Counted from the stretch's first letter, positions 44,353 to 55,639 are shown. The stretch is 64,000 bases of DNA from Ischnura elegans (GCF_921293095.1 NW_025791658.1:186001-250000), one strand, 5' to 3'. Numbers and translations: made by a program. The notes: generated by a model from the sequence alone, not told the origin.

Positions 44353-44592
44353 ATGGATAACAATAATGCAAAAGCTTTATATCATCTCTGCCTCGAATAT
44401 ATTTCTAACAACATATTCGATGTAGCGTATAAAAGGATAATGGAGAGCGACGAATCTTCCGCACGTCATCGCATTAAATATAATGTTAAATGTCAAATTG
44501 AAACGGTAATGTGTGATGACGTATATCAGAGTTTGCCAGACGAAGTATTTATTGATTTAGAGGACGTGGCTTTAAGAAATTTTAGATATTAA
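44353..44592 (+). CDS. family C protein (open, 79 aa)
   Basis: An intact frame from ATG 44353: ALYHLCLEYISNNIFDVAYK, RHRIKYNVKCQIETVMCDDV, then FIDLEDVALRNFRY and a stop. Acidic and predicted helical, with an LYxLCL start echoing families D and the polymerase-leader ORF (NTLYQ.CL). It is followed within 70 bases by the packaging ATPase, an order repeated at 62.2 kb, so the two may have been functionally linked. No known domain recognised. Confidence 0.6.
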   Translation: MDNNNAKALYHLCLEYISNNIFDVAYKRIMESDESSARHRIKYNVKCQIETVMCDDVYQSLPDEVFIDLEDVALRNFRY

Positions 44593-44660
44593 AAGATATT
44601 TGACTTCATTTTTGGTAAAAGTTTTATAAATGAGAAAAAATAATACATTCCAGTATTAAC

Positions 44661-44795
44661 CATGATGTTAGCCTGGAAACATCCCTTAACATACATCTGT
44701 GCAGGTCCATCAGGATGTGGGAAGACCATATTCGTGACAAGGTTTTTGGAGAACTTGAACTATATGTTAGATTTCCAAATCGTAATAGTGTGAGT
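44661..44795 (+). pseudogene. packaging ATPase N-terminal fragment
   Basis: From ATG just after an ATTCCAG acceptor: MLAWKHPLTYICAGPSGCGK (Walker A), then TRFLENLNYML, after which the frame diverges and stops at 44795. This is an FtsK/HerA-superfamily (A32-like) DNA packaging ATPase cut after the P-loop. Confidence 0.8.
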
Positions 44796-44910
44796 GATGC
44801 CCACTTTTTTACTTATTCGTATTGGAGTATTTAAGTTACATGCGTTTTATAACAGAACCACCTATTAGCTTCAAAAGTACGCTCTTTTAAACCGTTCACA
44901 GTTTTAGGAT

Positions 44911-45720
44911 GTGATTACTTCCTCTTCTGATATTCATCGCCGTAATCACTTTAGCTTTCCATCTCTTTATCAACTCCGTTCATTCGTATTATCTGCATGC
45001 TTAGATAGAAAAACTGACGTATGTAAATTGTATTTACCACGTACTGTTAAAACTGATTTAACGTTTTACAATGAATGTAATAGGTTATCTTTATGGAAGT
45101 CATGGGTAAATAAGTTATGGGATGAATCATTGGCAAATTATTGATAACTTTGTTTTAGACTTTAATATTCGTTTTTCATATTACGCTTATCAACTCCTCC
45201 TTGATAGAATACTAGATTTTATAACTCAGACTGGAAGACTGTATTGGTACTTCAATGCATGTTGTAATTATTAGTTACATGTTTCAACGTAATGCAAATA
45301 GAGCCAAGTTTTGAAATGAATGCGCTAGAATGATACGTCCGCATCAAGCAATAAGTGTATACGTTTATACTCCTCACGCTGCTCTTTCGTTAAATATGCT
45401 ATCTGAATTAATTCGTAGTGAGGATAATTGGTGCTCTAATTGCATTCGAACTGCACTGTTATTCATAAATGACAGACCCGATTGTTCGTATTCTTTTGGA
45501 GAACATGGATTTGAGTCATCGAGTGAACAAACATCTAATGTCTCATCGTCTAGCGATTCATAGGAAAACTACGTTCCATTCGTACACGTTTGCTTTTAAC
45601 CCTCACAAGGGAAAACGATTATTAATTGATTTTCACGAGTATAGAATTGCCAGAAAACGAAGACTTGTTAATTCATATCATTCAAACGACACCTTTTTGG
45701 ATTTGTCCAACTTTTCAGAC
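44911..45720 (+). pseudogene. family D protein, copy 2
   Basis: Pieces in order: FSFPSLYQLRSFVLSACLD, LPRTVKTDLTFYNECNRLSL, a decayed stretch with several stops, MIRPHQAISVYVYTPHAALS, SEDNWCSNCIRTALLF, a Ser-rich linker, then a frame change into FHSYTFAFNPHKGKRLL and RIARKRRLV. The order matches the minus-strand copy at 38.5 to 39.4 kb. Confidence 0.65.
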
Positions 45721-45786
45721 TTAAACCTCTGCTCTTTAACTCTATTTCCCCACGTCACACCACTCACATCATTTTGATCATTTGGG

Positions 45787-45822
45787 TATAAATGGCCGCG
45801 GTTTCTGCAGGATAAATCACAC
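45787..45822 (+). promoter_or_regulatory. TATA plus initiator for dUTPase unit
   Basis: TATAAAT at 45787 is followed by TCACAC with its A at 45819, 32 bases downstream. The first ATG of the following unit is at 46011, so the leader is about 190 bases. A decayed GTGTAAATA version of the box occurs at the equivalent place near 50116. Confidence 0.6.
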
Positions 45823-46010
45823 ACTCGTCGATACGTCGTCACATCTAGCCTTCACTGCTGCTGTAATCGTCACCACAACATCAAGATCGCTGCGTTGTCA
45901 GCATTTAGAGATACCACCTTATCCCCCTTCACCTCCCTAGGTGTCCTCACCACTGTTTTCACAGTACCATATCCCCATTTACCCCTAGAATAAGAAGAAT
46001 ATACATAATA

Positions 46011-46620
46011 ATGAGCAAGCCGACCACATTTGCCTGCATTGAGCCATCCGAGGTCTACGATCCCTCTCCCGTTGTCAAAGAGTCCTCTTTCGCTTCCTCC
46101 ATGGGGTAAATATTATGTGTTATTGTGTATGTTATTCAGTTATGATTGAATAGGATGGTTTAACTATTTTTATAGCATTGACATTCTTCAGAATTTCCGT
46201 CGCTATTATAAAATTACACCCGTTCGTGGTTGTTCCCATACCTTGCTATGAATGTCCTGCTGGATATGATATAAGTGCTGTCCAGTGGGATATATTTTCA
46301 AAGCGAGGAAGGGATTTAATACCTAGCGGTATCTCTCTTGAAATTCCAAAAGGATTTTACAGGAGACTCGCGCCCCGCTCTAGCTTGTCGGTAAGGTACG
46401 GCGTGGAACTAGGATCGGGTGTAATCCAGGCCGACGATAGAGGGGAAGTAAAAAGCTCTCCTCTGTAACCATAGTGATGAAGATGTTTTGGTGAGAAGAG
46501 GAGAGGGAATTTGCCAAATAATGTTTGAAAAATTGCCACAGATGTTTCATTTGTGGTGAGTAATGACGTTACAACTAATAGTAGCCGAGGCGTTGGTGGT
46601 TTTGGTAGTTCTAATTATCG
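46011..46620 (+). pseudogene. dUTPase, two-exon, frameshifted (copy 1)
   Basis: Trimeric dUTPase, which hydrolyses dUTP to keep uracil out of DNA. A possible first exon (46011 to 46105, starting MSKPTTFACIEPSEVYDPSP) ends at GTAAAT, and an acceptor TATAG lies at 46175. The body shows ECPAGYDISAV (motif 1), LAPRSSLSVRYG (motif 2), GSGVIQADDRGEV (motif 3), a SDEDVLVRRGEGICQIMF block (motif 4) and SRGVGGFGSS (motif 5). Frame changes near 46460 and 46530 separate motif 3 from 4 and 4 from 5. The predicted splice would also be one base out of frame. Confidence 0.8.
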
Positions 46621-46872
46621 CAACATTATTTGATGCGAGTGAATTATGATTACACACAGTCTTTAAACGTTCCATAGCTATATCTAATTTATGTTCTCTT
46701 CCCCTTGAAGATTGAAACATGTCACCGCAGCCCACGACACCACCATCGTTAGCGCCGATGTTGTGCCCTCTACCTCGACTGGGTACTTATTAAATGTTAT
46801 GATTATGTACATATAGGAGTATTAGATCGGTTAATGATAAATATCTGATCGTTTCCCTATTGGTTGGTACCT
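46621..46872. other. duplicated inter-gene spacer
   Basis: Matches 50449 to 50685 at high similarity (shared AACGTTCCATAGCTA-like, TTATGTTCTCTTCCCCTT and CTCGACTGGGTACTTATTA blocks). No gene seen; probably carries the promoter of the following family A gene. Confidence 0.5.
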
Positions 46873-47240
46873 ATGTCTAACCCTACGGCTATCTCGTCAG
46901 CATCTTCTGCTTCCTCAAAGGTATTGAACAGAGGGAGAGAGGTTTTCCTATTGGTGTGTATTGTCTCCGTGTACATTTTACTTATATTTTGTTTGATCGT
47001 CTTTTTTACAGATTCGTCAGAAACTCTTAGAGGTTGAGAAGGCGTATGATTTCGTCAAAAAAGAAGAGTTAGAATACGAAAGAAGATATGCCTTATCGAG
47101 GGTATAAAATCTACAAACTAGATATGGGCTTAAGCTTGTTGGGCATGTGGAATTGTCCGGAAGAGTTAGGAAAATAATTCTTCCGGGCATTTTAAAATTA
47201 ACGGCATCGGAGATTATGCTTTTAAATTACGAAGGGGTAA
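46873..47240 (+). pseudogene. family A gene, two exons with intact intron
   Basis: Exon 1 (46873 to 46920) encodes MSNPTAISSASSASSK. A 91-bp intron runs from GTATTG to TTTTACAG (47011), and exon 2 begins IRQKLLEVE in phase. It continues LSRV, a TAA stop at 47105, then LQTRYGLKLVGHVELSG, RKIILPGILKLTASEIMLL and NYEG. The Ser-rich leader, the intron position and the LPG/EIM block define family A. One nonsense change kills it. Confidence 0.65.
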
Positions 47241-47261
47241 ACACATTAGTATTAAACACCG

Positions 47262-47522
47262 GTGCTTGGAAGAAGAACAAAGATTCGTATTCGAAGGAGA
47301 CTAAAACACATTAGTCCGCATAAACTATACAAATTTGGGTCAATGGTCATTCTTTTGATGGCAGCAGCCCCAGCTGAAATCGCCGCGACACAGTATGTTA
47401 GGTTTTTGTCAGCTGTGGGCATTAAATTCAAATTTGAAACATTTCATGAAATTACAAAGGAGCTACCATCAAAAGAATACGTAGAACTTACACCCAATAA
47501 TGATGCAGCACCGGCCGCATAA
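47262..47522 (+). CDS. family E protein, open copy a
   Basis: An 86-codon frame with a basic start (RRTKIRIRRRLKHI), a hydrophobic SMVILLMAAAPAEIAATQYV helix, then FLSAVGIKFKFETFHEITKE. It aligns over its whole length with copy b and with 57190 to 57417. The start shown follows a GGTGCTTGGAAGAAGAA block shared with copy c, so the true exon may begin slightly upstream. Function unknown. Confidence 0.5.
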   Translation: MLGRRTKIRIRRRLKHISPHKLYKFGSMVILLMAAAPAEIAATQYVRFLSAVGIKFKFETFHEITKELPSKEYVELTPNNDAAPAA

Positions 47523-47632
47523 CCAACTTATCCCATTGGTGAGTAGAATTAAAAGGCGTTAAAGGAAACCACACAAGAATTTTCAATAAATTATTTTTAT
47601 CTTTCATTACAAAAAGTTTTTCACCACTACAA

Positions 47633-47932
47633 TTGAATGATGTAACTTCGGTTGAAGTAAATACGAAACTACGTATTCGAAGACAGATACAAGACATTGG
47701 TCCATATAAACCTCATCAATTTGGACCAATGTTCATTCTTTTAACGGCAGCAGCCCCAGCTGACACGGCCGCGACACGGTATGTTAGGTTTTTGTCGGCT
47801 GTGGCTAATAAATATAAAATTGAAACCATTCACGAAATAACAAGGGAGCTGCCATCAAGCGAATACGTAGAACTTTTAACCATAAATTATACAGCTCTAC
47901 AGGAAATTCGTCCACACATACACCGAGTGTAA
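47633..47932 (+). CDS. family E protein, open copy b
   Basis: A 99-codon frame similar to copy a, with TAAAPADTAATRYVRFLSAV and a longer tail, EITRELPSSEYVELL. It is fused at its end to dUTPase-derived sequence in another frame. Function unknown. Confidence 0.5.
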   Translation: MNDVTSVEVNTKLRIRRQIQDIGPYKPHQFGPMFILLTAAAPADTAATRYVRFLSAVANKYKIETIHEITRELPSSEYVELLTINYTALQEIRPHIHRV

Positions 47933-48659
47933 TTGACCCGGATTGTCGTGTTGAATTTAAAGTACACCTTTATAATCACGGCGATGAAGATTTGTTTTTA
48001 GTAAGAAGAGGCATTTGAATATGCCTCGGATAAAAAAACGTAAGAGGAAAAATTATATTAAATCCGGTGCTTGGAAGAAGAATGAACACAAAAACCACGG
48101 ATTCAAAGACGGTTACTTGACATTGGTCCATAGATACTTCATCAATTTGGACACATGTTCATTCTTTTAATGGCAGCGGCCCCAGCTGACATCGCTGCGA
48201 CACGGTATGTTAAAGTTTTGTCAGCTGTTGCTAATTAATACACTATTGCTGTCATTCACGAAATTACAACGGAGCAACCATCAACTGAATACGTAGAATA
48301 TCCAACACGTAATTATGCAGCACAACAGGAAATTCGTCTATTCAGTCACAGAGTAATTCACCCGGATTGTAGTGGAGAATATTTTATAGTCACGGCGATG
48401 AAGATTTATTTTTAGTAAGAAGAGGCATTAGAACTTGCCTGATTATTTTTTATATAATTGGTAAGGACATTTCATATATGGTGACGAGTTTTCTTCAGCC
48501 CCTTTTCCGCAAGGATTATACGATTCATATGAGGCACAAGTAGATTCAATTAATTGACAATTCACAACGTTTTAAGTAAAGACAAAAATTAAATTATAAT
48601 TCTTAAAAACTTGTTGAGATTCTTTATCACATTCAAACTTATGATTTATTTTATAGACA

Positions 48660-49095
48660 ATGAGTACTAAACCAATGTCTACCACAGCCACTACGGGTGT
48701 TTATCCAGAACCGATTTACGCAACCATCGTTTCGCGTAAGGGAAGCAGCAGAGCTGCAACATCTACCTCCACTGCCGGATCAACAAACACCGTCATCTCA
48801 CCGGTGTTTGCAGCGCTGGTGAGATGTCAGGAGGAAAACTTATGTTTAAAGGAGAAGTTGGTGAAACATATAAGATATCCGGTGGAAAGTGTGGAGAGTA
48901 TTAACACACAATACGGAGAAGCACTAGTGGTACATTTTGTTTGATGCGAGGAAGAGGAAACCCTTCCTCCCAAAATATTTTAAACTATCAAAAAAGGAGA
49001 TAAGAGAATACAACTACTTTGAAGAGAAATTCTCTAATTACCTTGACACAGATAATATTATAAGAATTGAAGTAAAAATGAACTTTAATGGTTGA
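48660..49095 (+). pseudogene. family A relative with long Ser/Thr leader
   Basis: From ATG 48660 (after a TTATAGACA junction): MSTKPMSTTATTGVYPEP, SSRAATSTSTAGSTNTVIS, EENLCLKEKLVKHIRYPVES, then VESINTQYGEALVVHF. A one-base shift near 48940 follows, then DARKRKPFLPKYFKLSKKEI and REYNYFEEKF. This copy keeps leader and domain in one exon. The LPK.F..SKKEI block resembles a short domain widespread in arthropod mobile-element and virus-derived proteins (inference). Confidence 0.6.
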
Positions 49096-49679
49096 TTCTT
49101 GTTTTATTTCATCAATAGTGTAACCTTCAAAATTTGACTTGAAAGTTTTGTAAATGTTCATTGCTGTCGATTCTTTCAATTTATTTTTCTTCCATTGTAT
49201 CAGACTGAACAGAAATTTTTGTTACGTGTAAATATTTTTTAATTGGTTCAAGATGTTTTCTGCAGCATTTGATCGACTGAATTCTTTGTGCATGTTGGTA
49301 TTTCTTGAATGGTTCATGATATTTACTTCTGTTAAGCTATTTAAGTTATTTACTACTGTAAAAGCTCATTTTTTTAATTGGTACACATGAATATTATATC
49401 GGTTAATGTTAAAATGATTATGTATGAATGTTCCAACGGATATAAATCTGAGAACAATAAATTACATTATATTATTATTATTACATAATATATGGTAGGT
49501 ATCCCACAACACTTCATCCTCGGCAAGTTCGTTGATTTCTTCGGGGTGGGTTGGACGCGCAGTCTAGCAGTTCAAAGACAGAGAAGGTTAATGGGATGGG
49601 TGGGGTCAGTGACTCCCCCAAGATGCTCATCTCTCGCCTACTCATACATCAAGCCCTATTAATTCTCAACCACCAATAG
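49096..49679. other. no gene recognised
   Basis: A/T-rich spacer with an ATT microsatellite near 49470. No frame or motif recognised. Confidence 0.4.
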
Positions 49680-50060
49680 GTGTATCGTTATATACTTATC
49701 ACACCGTTCTTTCGTTAAATATGCCATCTGAATCAATTCGTCATGAGGATAATTGGTGCTCCAATTGCATTCGAACTCCACTGTTTGTTATAAACGATAC
49801 ACCCCATTGTTCGCATTCTTTTGGAGAAAGAAGGATTTGAGTCTTAGAGTGAACAAACATCTAATGTTTCATCGTCTAGCGATCCATAGGTGAACAGAAC
49901 GTTCCATTCGTACACGTTTGCTTTTAACTCTCATAGGAGAAAACGATATTTAATTGATGTTCACGAGTATAGCATTGCCAGAAAACGAAGACTTTTCATT
50001 CATGTCATTCAAGCGACACCTTTTTGGATTCGTCCGACTTTTCGGACTGAAGGCGCTGCT
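49680..50060 (+). pseudogene. family D C-terminal half, copy 3
   Basis: Encodes, in pieces, a HEDNWCSNCIRTPLFVINDT-like block, a broken Ser linker, FHSYTFAFNSHRRKRYLI and a basic RKRRLF segment. The N-terminal half is absent. Confidence 0.6.
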
Positions 50061-50264
50061 GTTTAACTCTCTTTTTTTCCTATGTCATACCACTCACATC
50101 ATTATGATCATTGGGTGTAAATACCCACTCACGAGAACCCACCTACCGGCCCACCCACCGACGAGACAGTGGCCACAAGAGTACTGCAACTTTTCTCTCC
50201 TGTAGTCGCTGTATGCAACTCGTCTACTGCAAGTGAGGATACCCTGGAATTAACCTTTAAACCT

Positions 50265-50448
50265 TTAAGTTCTTCTCTATGACCATAGTGATGAAGGTGT
50301 TTTGGTTAGAACAGGAGTGCGAATTTGCCAAGCCATCTTCGACAAAATCGCCACAGATGTTTCGTTCGAGGTGACTGATGACGTTACAGCTAATAGTAGC
50401 CGAGGCGTTGGTGGTTTTGGCAGTTCTAGTTATCGCAATATTATTTGA
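50265..50448 (+). pseudogene. dUTPase C-terminal fragment (copy 2)
   Basis: One open frame covers motif 4 (SDEGVLVRTGVRICQAIFDK), ATDVSFEVTDDVTANS and motif 5 (SRGVGGFGSSSYRNII) to a stop. The N-terminal half with motifs 1 to 3 is missing. Following DNA duplicates that after copy 1. Confidence 0.75.
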
Positions 50449-50689
50449 TGCGAGTGAATTATGATTTCACACTATCTTTAAACGTTCCATCGCTAAATCT
50501 AATTTATGTTCTCTTCCCCTTAAAGATTGAAACGTGTTACCGCAGACAACGGCACCACCATCGTTAGCACCGATGTTGTGCCCTCCACCTCGACTGGGTA
50601 CTTATTACATGTTATGGTTATGTATATTTATGAGTATTAGATCGGTTAATGACAAGTATCTGATTTTTCCCCCTGAGGTTGGTACCTAT

Positions 50690-51087
50690 AACTAACCCTA
50701 CGGCTATCTCGACAGCATCTTCTGCTTCCTCAACGAATTGAACAGAGTAGGAGAGGTTTTTCTATCGGTGCGCATTGTACCAATATTTTGTTTTATCGTC
50801 CTTTTCACAGAATCGTCAGAAACTCTTGGAGGCGCAGAATGCGTCTTGTTTTGTAAAAAAAAGAAGAGTTGGAGTACGAAAAGAGATATGCCTTATCGAG
50901 GGTGGAAAATCTTCAAACAAGATATGGACTTAAGCTTGTTGGACATGTTGAATTGTCCGGAACATTTGGGAAAATAATTCTTCCGGTTGTTTTAAAATTG
51001 ACGGCGTCGGAGATCATGCTGATTAATTATGAAGGGGTGAATATGAGTGTGTATAAAGACAAAAATAATTTCTTAAACAATGAGTAA
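50690..51087 (+). pseudogene. family A gene, copy with lost start
   Basis: Equivalent of 46873 to 47240. The exon 1 start codon has become ATA and its donor is lost (CTCAACGAA). Exon 2 after TTTTCACAG reads NRQKLLEAQNASCFVKKK. A one-base change in an A-run shifts frame into EYEKRYALSRVENLQTRYGL, ILPVVLKLTASEIMLINYEG and a Lys/Asn-rich end at 51087. No internal stop, unlike its sister. Confidence 0.65.
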
Positions 51088-51598
51088 TTGTTAATTATGC
51101 ACACTCATATTATTCCCTTGTTATATTTATCCCTTTAAATACACGTAATATGTATCTAAATTCCTCTTTTCTGGCGAGCCATTAATCGGTTACGTTTTTT
51201 TACGTATTCGTTCTAACATGGCAAATTTGACATTATTATTACATTAATTTTTAATATGTATTCACTTATATTTACCCCTTACACTTAGATAAGTTTTTTG
51301 TAATAATATGTGAATTGGCGTTTTTCTTTTATTTACAGGACGTCGCCTTGAGGAATTTTAGATATTGAACGATATTTGGTAACATATTTAATATATATTG
51401 ATAAACTGTACTAGAACTTAAAATCCAGTACTGCAATATTTACATTACAGAATCAGCAGCGTCATAAAATATTTCGAATAATATTTGCGATGTTTCATGT
51501 AAGAGGTTGAAATAGAGCGATGAACCTGTCATGGCTCATCTCATAAAAAAATATTGTTAATGGGCATAATGACATGATAATGTGTCATGTCGTAATTA
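51088..51598 (+). other. spacer with family C tail at 51349 to 51367
   Basis: After TTTATTTACAG the sequence GACGTCGCCTTGAGG encodes DVALRNFRY and a stop, the last nine residues of family C. It may mark an acceptor in the ancestral gene, or a chance junction. The rest is A/T-rich. Confidence 0.45.
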
Positions 51599-52080
51599 AT
51601 GCCACCAGTAGACAAATTGATGTTTTGGGGGTTTATTTGGAAATATTTTAAAATCAAGTTCGAAGGGATTATCCGATTTGATTTCGACTATTTCAAAGTC
51701 GAATTTCATTCTCTTTATCAACTTTGTATGTCTAAAGAAATCGCCTATGTAGTATTAAAAAACAGACGCACACAAATTAACTTTACCTCGATCAATTCAA
51801 ACAGACCTAACGTATTATATTGAATACGATAGAATGTTTTGTGGAAATCGTCGTTGAATAGATTATTACAGTTTCGATTGCTTCTTATGCATAGGAACTA
51901 TACAATATTGATCTTGATTTTATGTCCCGTTTATCTCAGTACGCATATCAATTCCTTTTTGGAGAGACCATTTGATTTTTTTATTAGATATAGAAAATAA
52001 TATAGGTAGTTCTGTACATGTCAAACTAAAAGAGATACTATTTCTTGCATAATTTCCAAAGACCTAGGTGTTGCAGGCAG
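51599..52080 (+). pseudogene. family D N-terminal fragment, copy 4
   Basis: A decayed frame with FHSLYQLCMSKEIAYVV, then QINFTSINSNRPNVLY. Later scraps (FLERPFDFFI, KDLGVAG) match the middle of family D. Multiple stops. Confidence 0.5.
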
Positions 52081-52798
52081 ATTTGATTGAGAATGCATAC
52101 AAAATGGGTGAATACATGCGGGGTCTATGTGGTTGACCTGAGTCTTGTTGAAAGCACTAAATTCTACAGGAATCATGTCTAAAGTGAGGATTACGTGCAG
52201 ATAAAGCAGTGAATCTTTAGAGCATGAGTGTGGTGATTGAGAATACCAATCGTCTTGGTGATGATTTGCAGGTGTATGGTGTTGATAAAAGGACCACGAT
52301 TTTCACCATACCCTTAGTATCCTAGGATACACAAAATATTTCAACCCATTTTTTCGCCGAGAGTCGAACTTTCTTTTTCGCTTAGTCTTAACTCACCCCA
52401 CACAATGTATGTAGTTTAGGACGAGGGTTCTGAAGCTCACTATGTCGCTAAGGTTGCGATTTTTTTTGAAATGCTAAACAAACAAATGCTCTCGTGTGCT
52501 AGGAATTCTTGGCACGTGAGATGGGATGTTATGACGTCAAGTACAAGAAACCTCAGTTCTATACTATTGCTATTTATTATTAAATCGTAGTGTTGTTTAT
52601 TTTCTGATTTATTCTTTTGCATTATATTTATATAATTTGCATTAAGGTTCTGATTCCCTAAGTACAACTAATTATATTCAATGAAATAGGTTAGATGCAG
52701 CAGCCTATGATATAAAAGCTTTAATGTTTAGAAAAGTAAAATCATAATTTTACTTTTTACCATTGCGATTACAATTCTTTTTATTACAGTCATACAAA
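52081..52798. other. 5' flank of polymerase copy 2, duplicated
   Basis: From about 52480 onward it matches 58720 to 59060 (shared ATTCTTGGCA.GTGA, GACGTCA and TTACAGTCATACAAAGACACTAAAATGAA). No coding frame; a leader intron acceptor (TTATTACAG) ends at 52788. Confidence 0.55.
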
Positions 52799-54085
52799 GA
52801 CACTAAAATGAATACCCTCTATCAGACATGTCTGGTTGCTGTTAGGGATAAATTTACGATATGGCGGGTGATCATCTGAAAGATTAGATTGATTCGAATA
52901 ACCATTTGAAAGGGAACATTTGGCGTTTTTTGAATTATTACGTCGATATAGTGCTGTGCGAAAAAGCATTCCAAAATTTAATTTCGGAAACTTATCATGA
53001 AATGAAAGATGCGTTAGATAAGGCAAATGGTAGAAAATATTATCCTTACTGCAAAATCTTCTATAGCATTGATGAGGCTTCGCCTCATGAGAATACCAAC
53101 GCACACCTGATGAAAATTAAAGAGCAAATAGGGAGGGGGTTCAATGAAATCGAATCAGCAATTAGATCCAGGCTTAAAACCTTCTGGATAACTCCCGAGG
53201 GGGATGTTCAGGACGTTGTAACTTTTCTCGGTGGAATAAAAAATCTGTTGATTGAGAAAATTAGAGTGCAATTAAGGACGAACAGAAGTATAATGTTCAA
53301 CCTTGTATTGATTTGCAAATTTCGAAGAGGAGAACATGAGGGGGTACATACCTCATTTAAGACTAGTAATCGACGTTGATCAGTTAAATGAGATTGTGGA
53401 CGAGATATTTTCTAAAATTTTAAAAGAAAAGTCATAGTTTCAAGCTAAAGGGTCAGGATGGACTTTAGCTGAAGTTATAGGTTTAGAGCTACGTATTAAC
53501 AAGTACACCCCTCTTCGGAGTTCTACATTCATCGAGTTACCTACAAAAATTAAGCATACGAAATCCGTTATAAATGTCAAAAATGGTGATCAATACTGCT
53601 TTAAGTATGCTATATGGGCAAAATATGTAGCCAATCAACCCGAACGAGTTTCAAAATACGATTGTGAGGAATTTCGGGAGACCTATACTTAGAATTGTAT
53701 TGATTACCCAGACGATCTGAAGGATATCCCTAACTTCGAGCGTGTCAGTAACATTTCAATTAATGTGTTTTGACTAGATGATAAAAACAATGTGTATCCT
53801 ATTAAAATGGTAGATTATGAGCTTTAGGATCATCGCGAACTCCTCTACATTACCAACGAAACAGCTGCTCACTATTGCTGGATTAAGAAATTAAATAGTT
53901 TGATTAAAACACAATTAACTAGACATTAGAATCCTATATTCATTTGCAATCGATGCCTAACTCACTATCATGACGAACAAAAATGTCAGGCTCACAAAGA
54001 TTTATGAAGAGGAACGGGGACGCTAACTAAAATAGTGCTCCCAAACGAGGACAATTCATTATTAATATTTACCCACATTAATCAT
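52799..54085 (+). pseudogene. family B DNA polymerase, N-terminal copy 2
   Basis: Begins with a short NTLYQTCLVAVRDKFTIW leader frame fused to polymerase sequence: YYPYCKIFYSIDEASPHENT, FWITPEGDVQDVVTFL, then KGSGWTLAEVIGLELRINKY and INVKNGDQYCFKYAIWAKYV. It continues to CNRCLTHYHDE and IVLPNED. At least six in-frame stops lie between 53430 and 54010. It breaks off before the exonuclease motif. Parallel to 40305 to 41520 in copy 1. Confidence 0.8.
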
Positions 54086-54780
54086 GCTTTCTTCGAATAA
54101 CCATTTGAAAGGGAACATTTGGCGTTTTTAAAAATTACTATGTTGCCGTAGTGCTGTGCGAATAAGAATTTCAAAGTTTACCTCAAGTCATTTACGAACA
54201 CATTGAAAATACACCTGCTCACTTTCACTGGATTAGGTTTTTTGGAAGACAGGAGCGGTCCCTATTTACAGGACGTAAAAATAGAATGTACATTTGCAAA
54301 CGCTGTCTCACTCATTACCGTGAGGAAGAAAAAATCGAGGCTCGCGAACAACTATGCAGAGAAAAATGGTCACCGTGCCAAATCGTGATACCTTACGAGG
54401 ATGATAAAAGTTTAAAATTCACCGACTTAAATTATTTTTTTCGGGTACCGTATGCGATTGATGCTGACTTTGAATGTCTTCAGGAGAATATTAGTAGCTG
54501 CGAGCGTTCTCCTAAATCATCCATCACTAATTTTATACAGAAACACGAGCTATTCAGATTTTGCTAAAGAGAGACAGAGTTCTGAGAAATTATGGTAATT
54601 CGAAGCAAAAACCATGAACTGTACACAATGAGAAGCAATAAAGCAACACTGAATGCTTTCTATGACAAGCGATACATCTGCGAGAATGGAATCAATGCCC
54701 TTGCTTGGGGTATTATAAAATACCTCGATCACGAACACATGAGGATGCATTCGGTAACGATTGATATTATAAAAGTATGA
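54086..54780 (+). pseudogene. polymerase fragments: exonuclease start joined to C-terminus
   Basis: A repeated junction (EHIENTPAHFHWIRFF) leads into an open frame with CKRCLTHYREEEKIEAREQL, FFRVPYAIDADFECL (exonuclease motif I, D and E kept) and a stop at 54565. The next block (54592 to 54780) reads VIRSKNHELYTMRSNKATLN then DKRYICENGINALAWG, the extreme C-terminus of the same polymerase family. Everything between, including the palm, is deleted. Confidence 0.75.
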
Positions 54781-54799
54781 CGTAACTAATCAACAATTC

Positions 54800-55215
54800 C
54801 AGTGTTAATCAACACGTTAGTCTTGGAACATCCTTTTACATACATCTTCGCGGGTTCGTCAGGCTGTGGAAAAACCACATTTGCCACGCAGTTTTTGAGA
54901 AGTTTGAATATGCGGAAGGTAGTACTAGACCATAAAGCATGTGGTATGGTGTTTTAGCAAGGTAGTAAACCTAAAATACGATAACCAGTTCAATTTTTCT
55001 CTGAAATACCATCTTTCGAAGAATTTCGTGGCGATCCAACATTATACATAATCGATGACTTGATGAGTGAGGGAGCCTACAGCAAAGATGTGTGGAAATT
55101 ATTCACCAGAGGCTCACATCACTTTAACATTTCGGTTTTTTTTAATTACACCAAACATTTTTTACCAGAGCCCTCGAGCGAAAATATTTCACTGAGTGCT
55201 TAACGTATCGGCGGG
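54800..55215 (+). pseudogene. packaging ATPase, copy 2
   Basis: LEHPFTYIFAGSSGCGKTTF (Walker A) lies 20 bases after the polymerase C-terminus and follows a CAATTCCAG acceptor. A stop falls after CGMVF. Then come FFSEIPSFEEFRGDPTLYII with DD (Walker B) and SEGAYSKDVWKLFTRGSHHF, a frame change in a T-run near 55140, and PSSENISLSA before a stop. An FtsK/HerA-type ATPase thought to pump viral DNA into capsids; inactive here. Confidence 0.82.
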
Positions 55216-55590
55216 CGATTGACCCGCCGATTATTAAAAACTTCAACGTACTGTTTTGGCGACTACGCATACATCTTGCTTCACACAAAGAGGTTAAGAG
55301 ATCGTTGTCACCGCGAGCAGCTATGGGGCTACACAAAAAACACACAACAATCCTATTAGCCTCTGTCACCTGAGCCATTGGGTTAAATACGCAACAGAAC
55401 AGAGACACTTGCACTCCACCGGAAGCACCTCCCATCACTACCAATCATCGACAGCAAGCAATATACCTCGGCCAACAATATTCCCAACGCAGGATGACTG
55501 ACACGGCGTTCGCAAAAGGGTTGCTGGAGCTAGCCAACACACTACCCAGCAGTGACACATACTATTCAGTGGGCATTTCTTGATGATGCT
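55205..55590 (+). pseudogene. family F ORF downstream of ATPase
   Basis: Open with one stop near 55371: YRRAIDPPIIKNFNVLFWRL, SHKEVKRSLSPRAAMGLHKK, and after the stop TPPEAPPITTNHRQQ, RMTDTAFAKGLLELANTLPS. Basic, with an alanine/leucine-rich end. Its place directly after the ATPase suggests a viral gene or a diverged ATPase C-terminus. No family recognised. Confidence 0.4.
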
Positions 55591-55639
55591 GTTAGGTTTA
55601 TTTTTCCAGATTATTACCATCGCGTACGCGTTTTTCATG

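Larger units (their letters stand above)
47262..48410 (+). repeat. three tandem family E copies with dUTPase tails
   Basis: Copy a (47262 to 47522, open) reads IRRRLKHISPHKLYKFGSMV then AAAPAEIAATQYVRFLSAVG. Copy b (47633 to 47932, open) reads RIRRQIQDIGPYKPHQFGPM then TAAAPADTAATRYVRFLSAV. Copy c (about 48060 to 48340) is broken. Copies b and c are each followed by a scrap of dUTPase around motifs 3 and 4 (DPDCRVEFKVHLYNHGDEDL after b). So a family E plus dUTPase unit was duplicated in tandem and decayed unequally. Confidence 0.7.
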
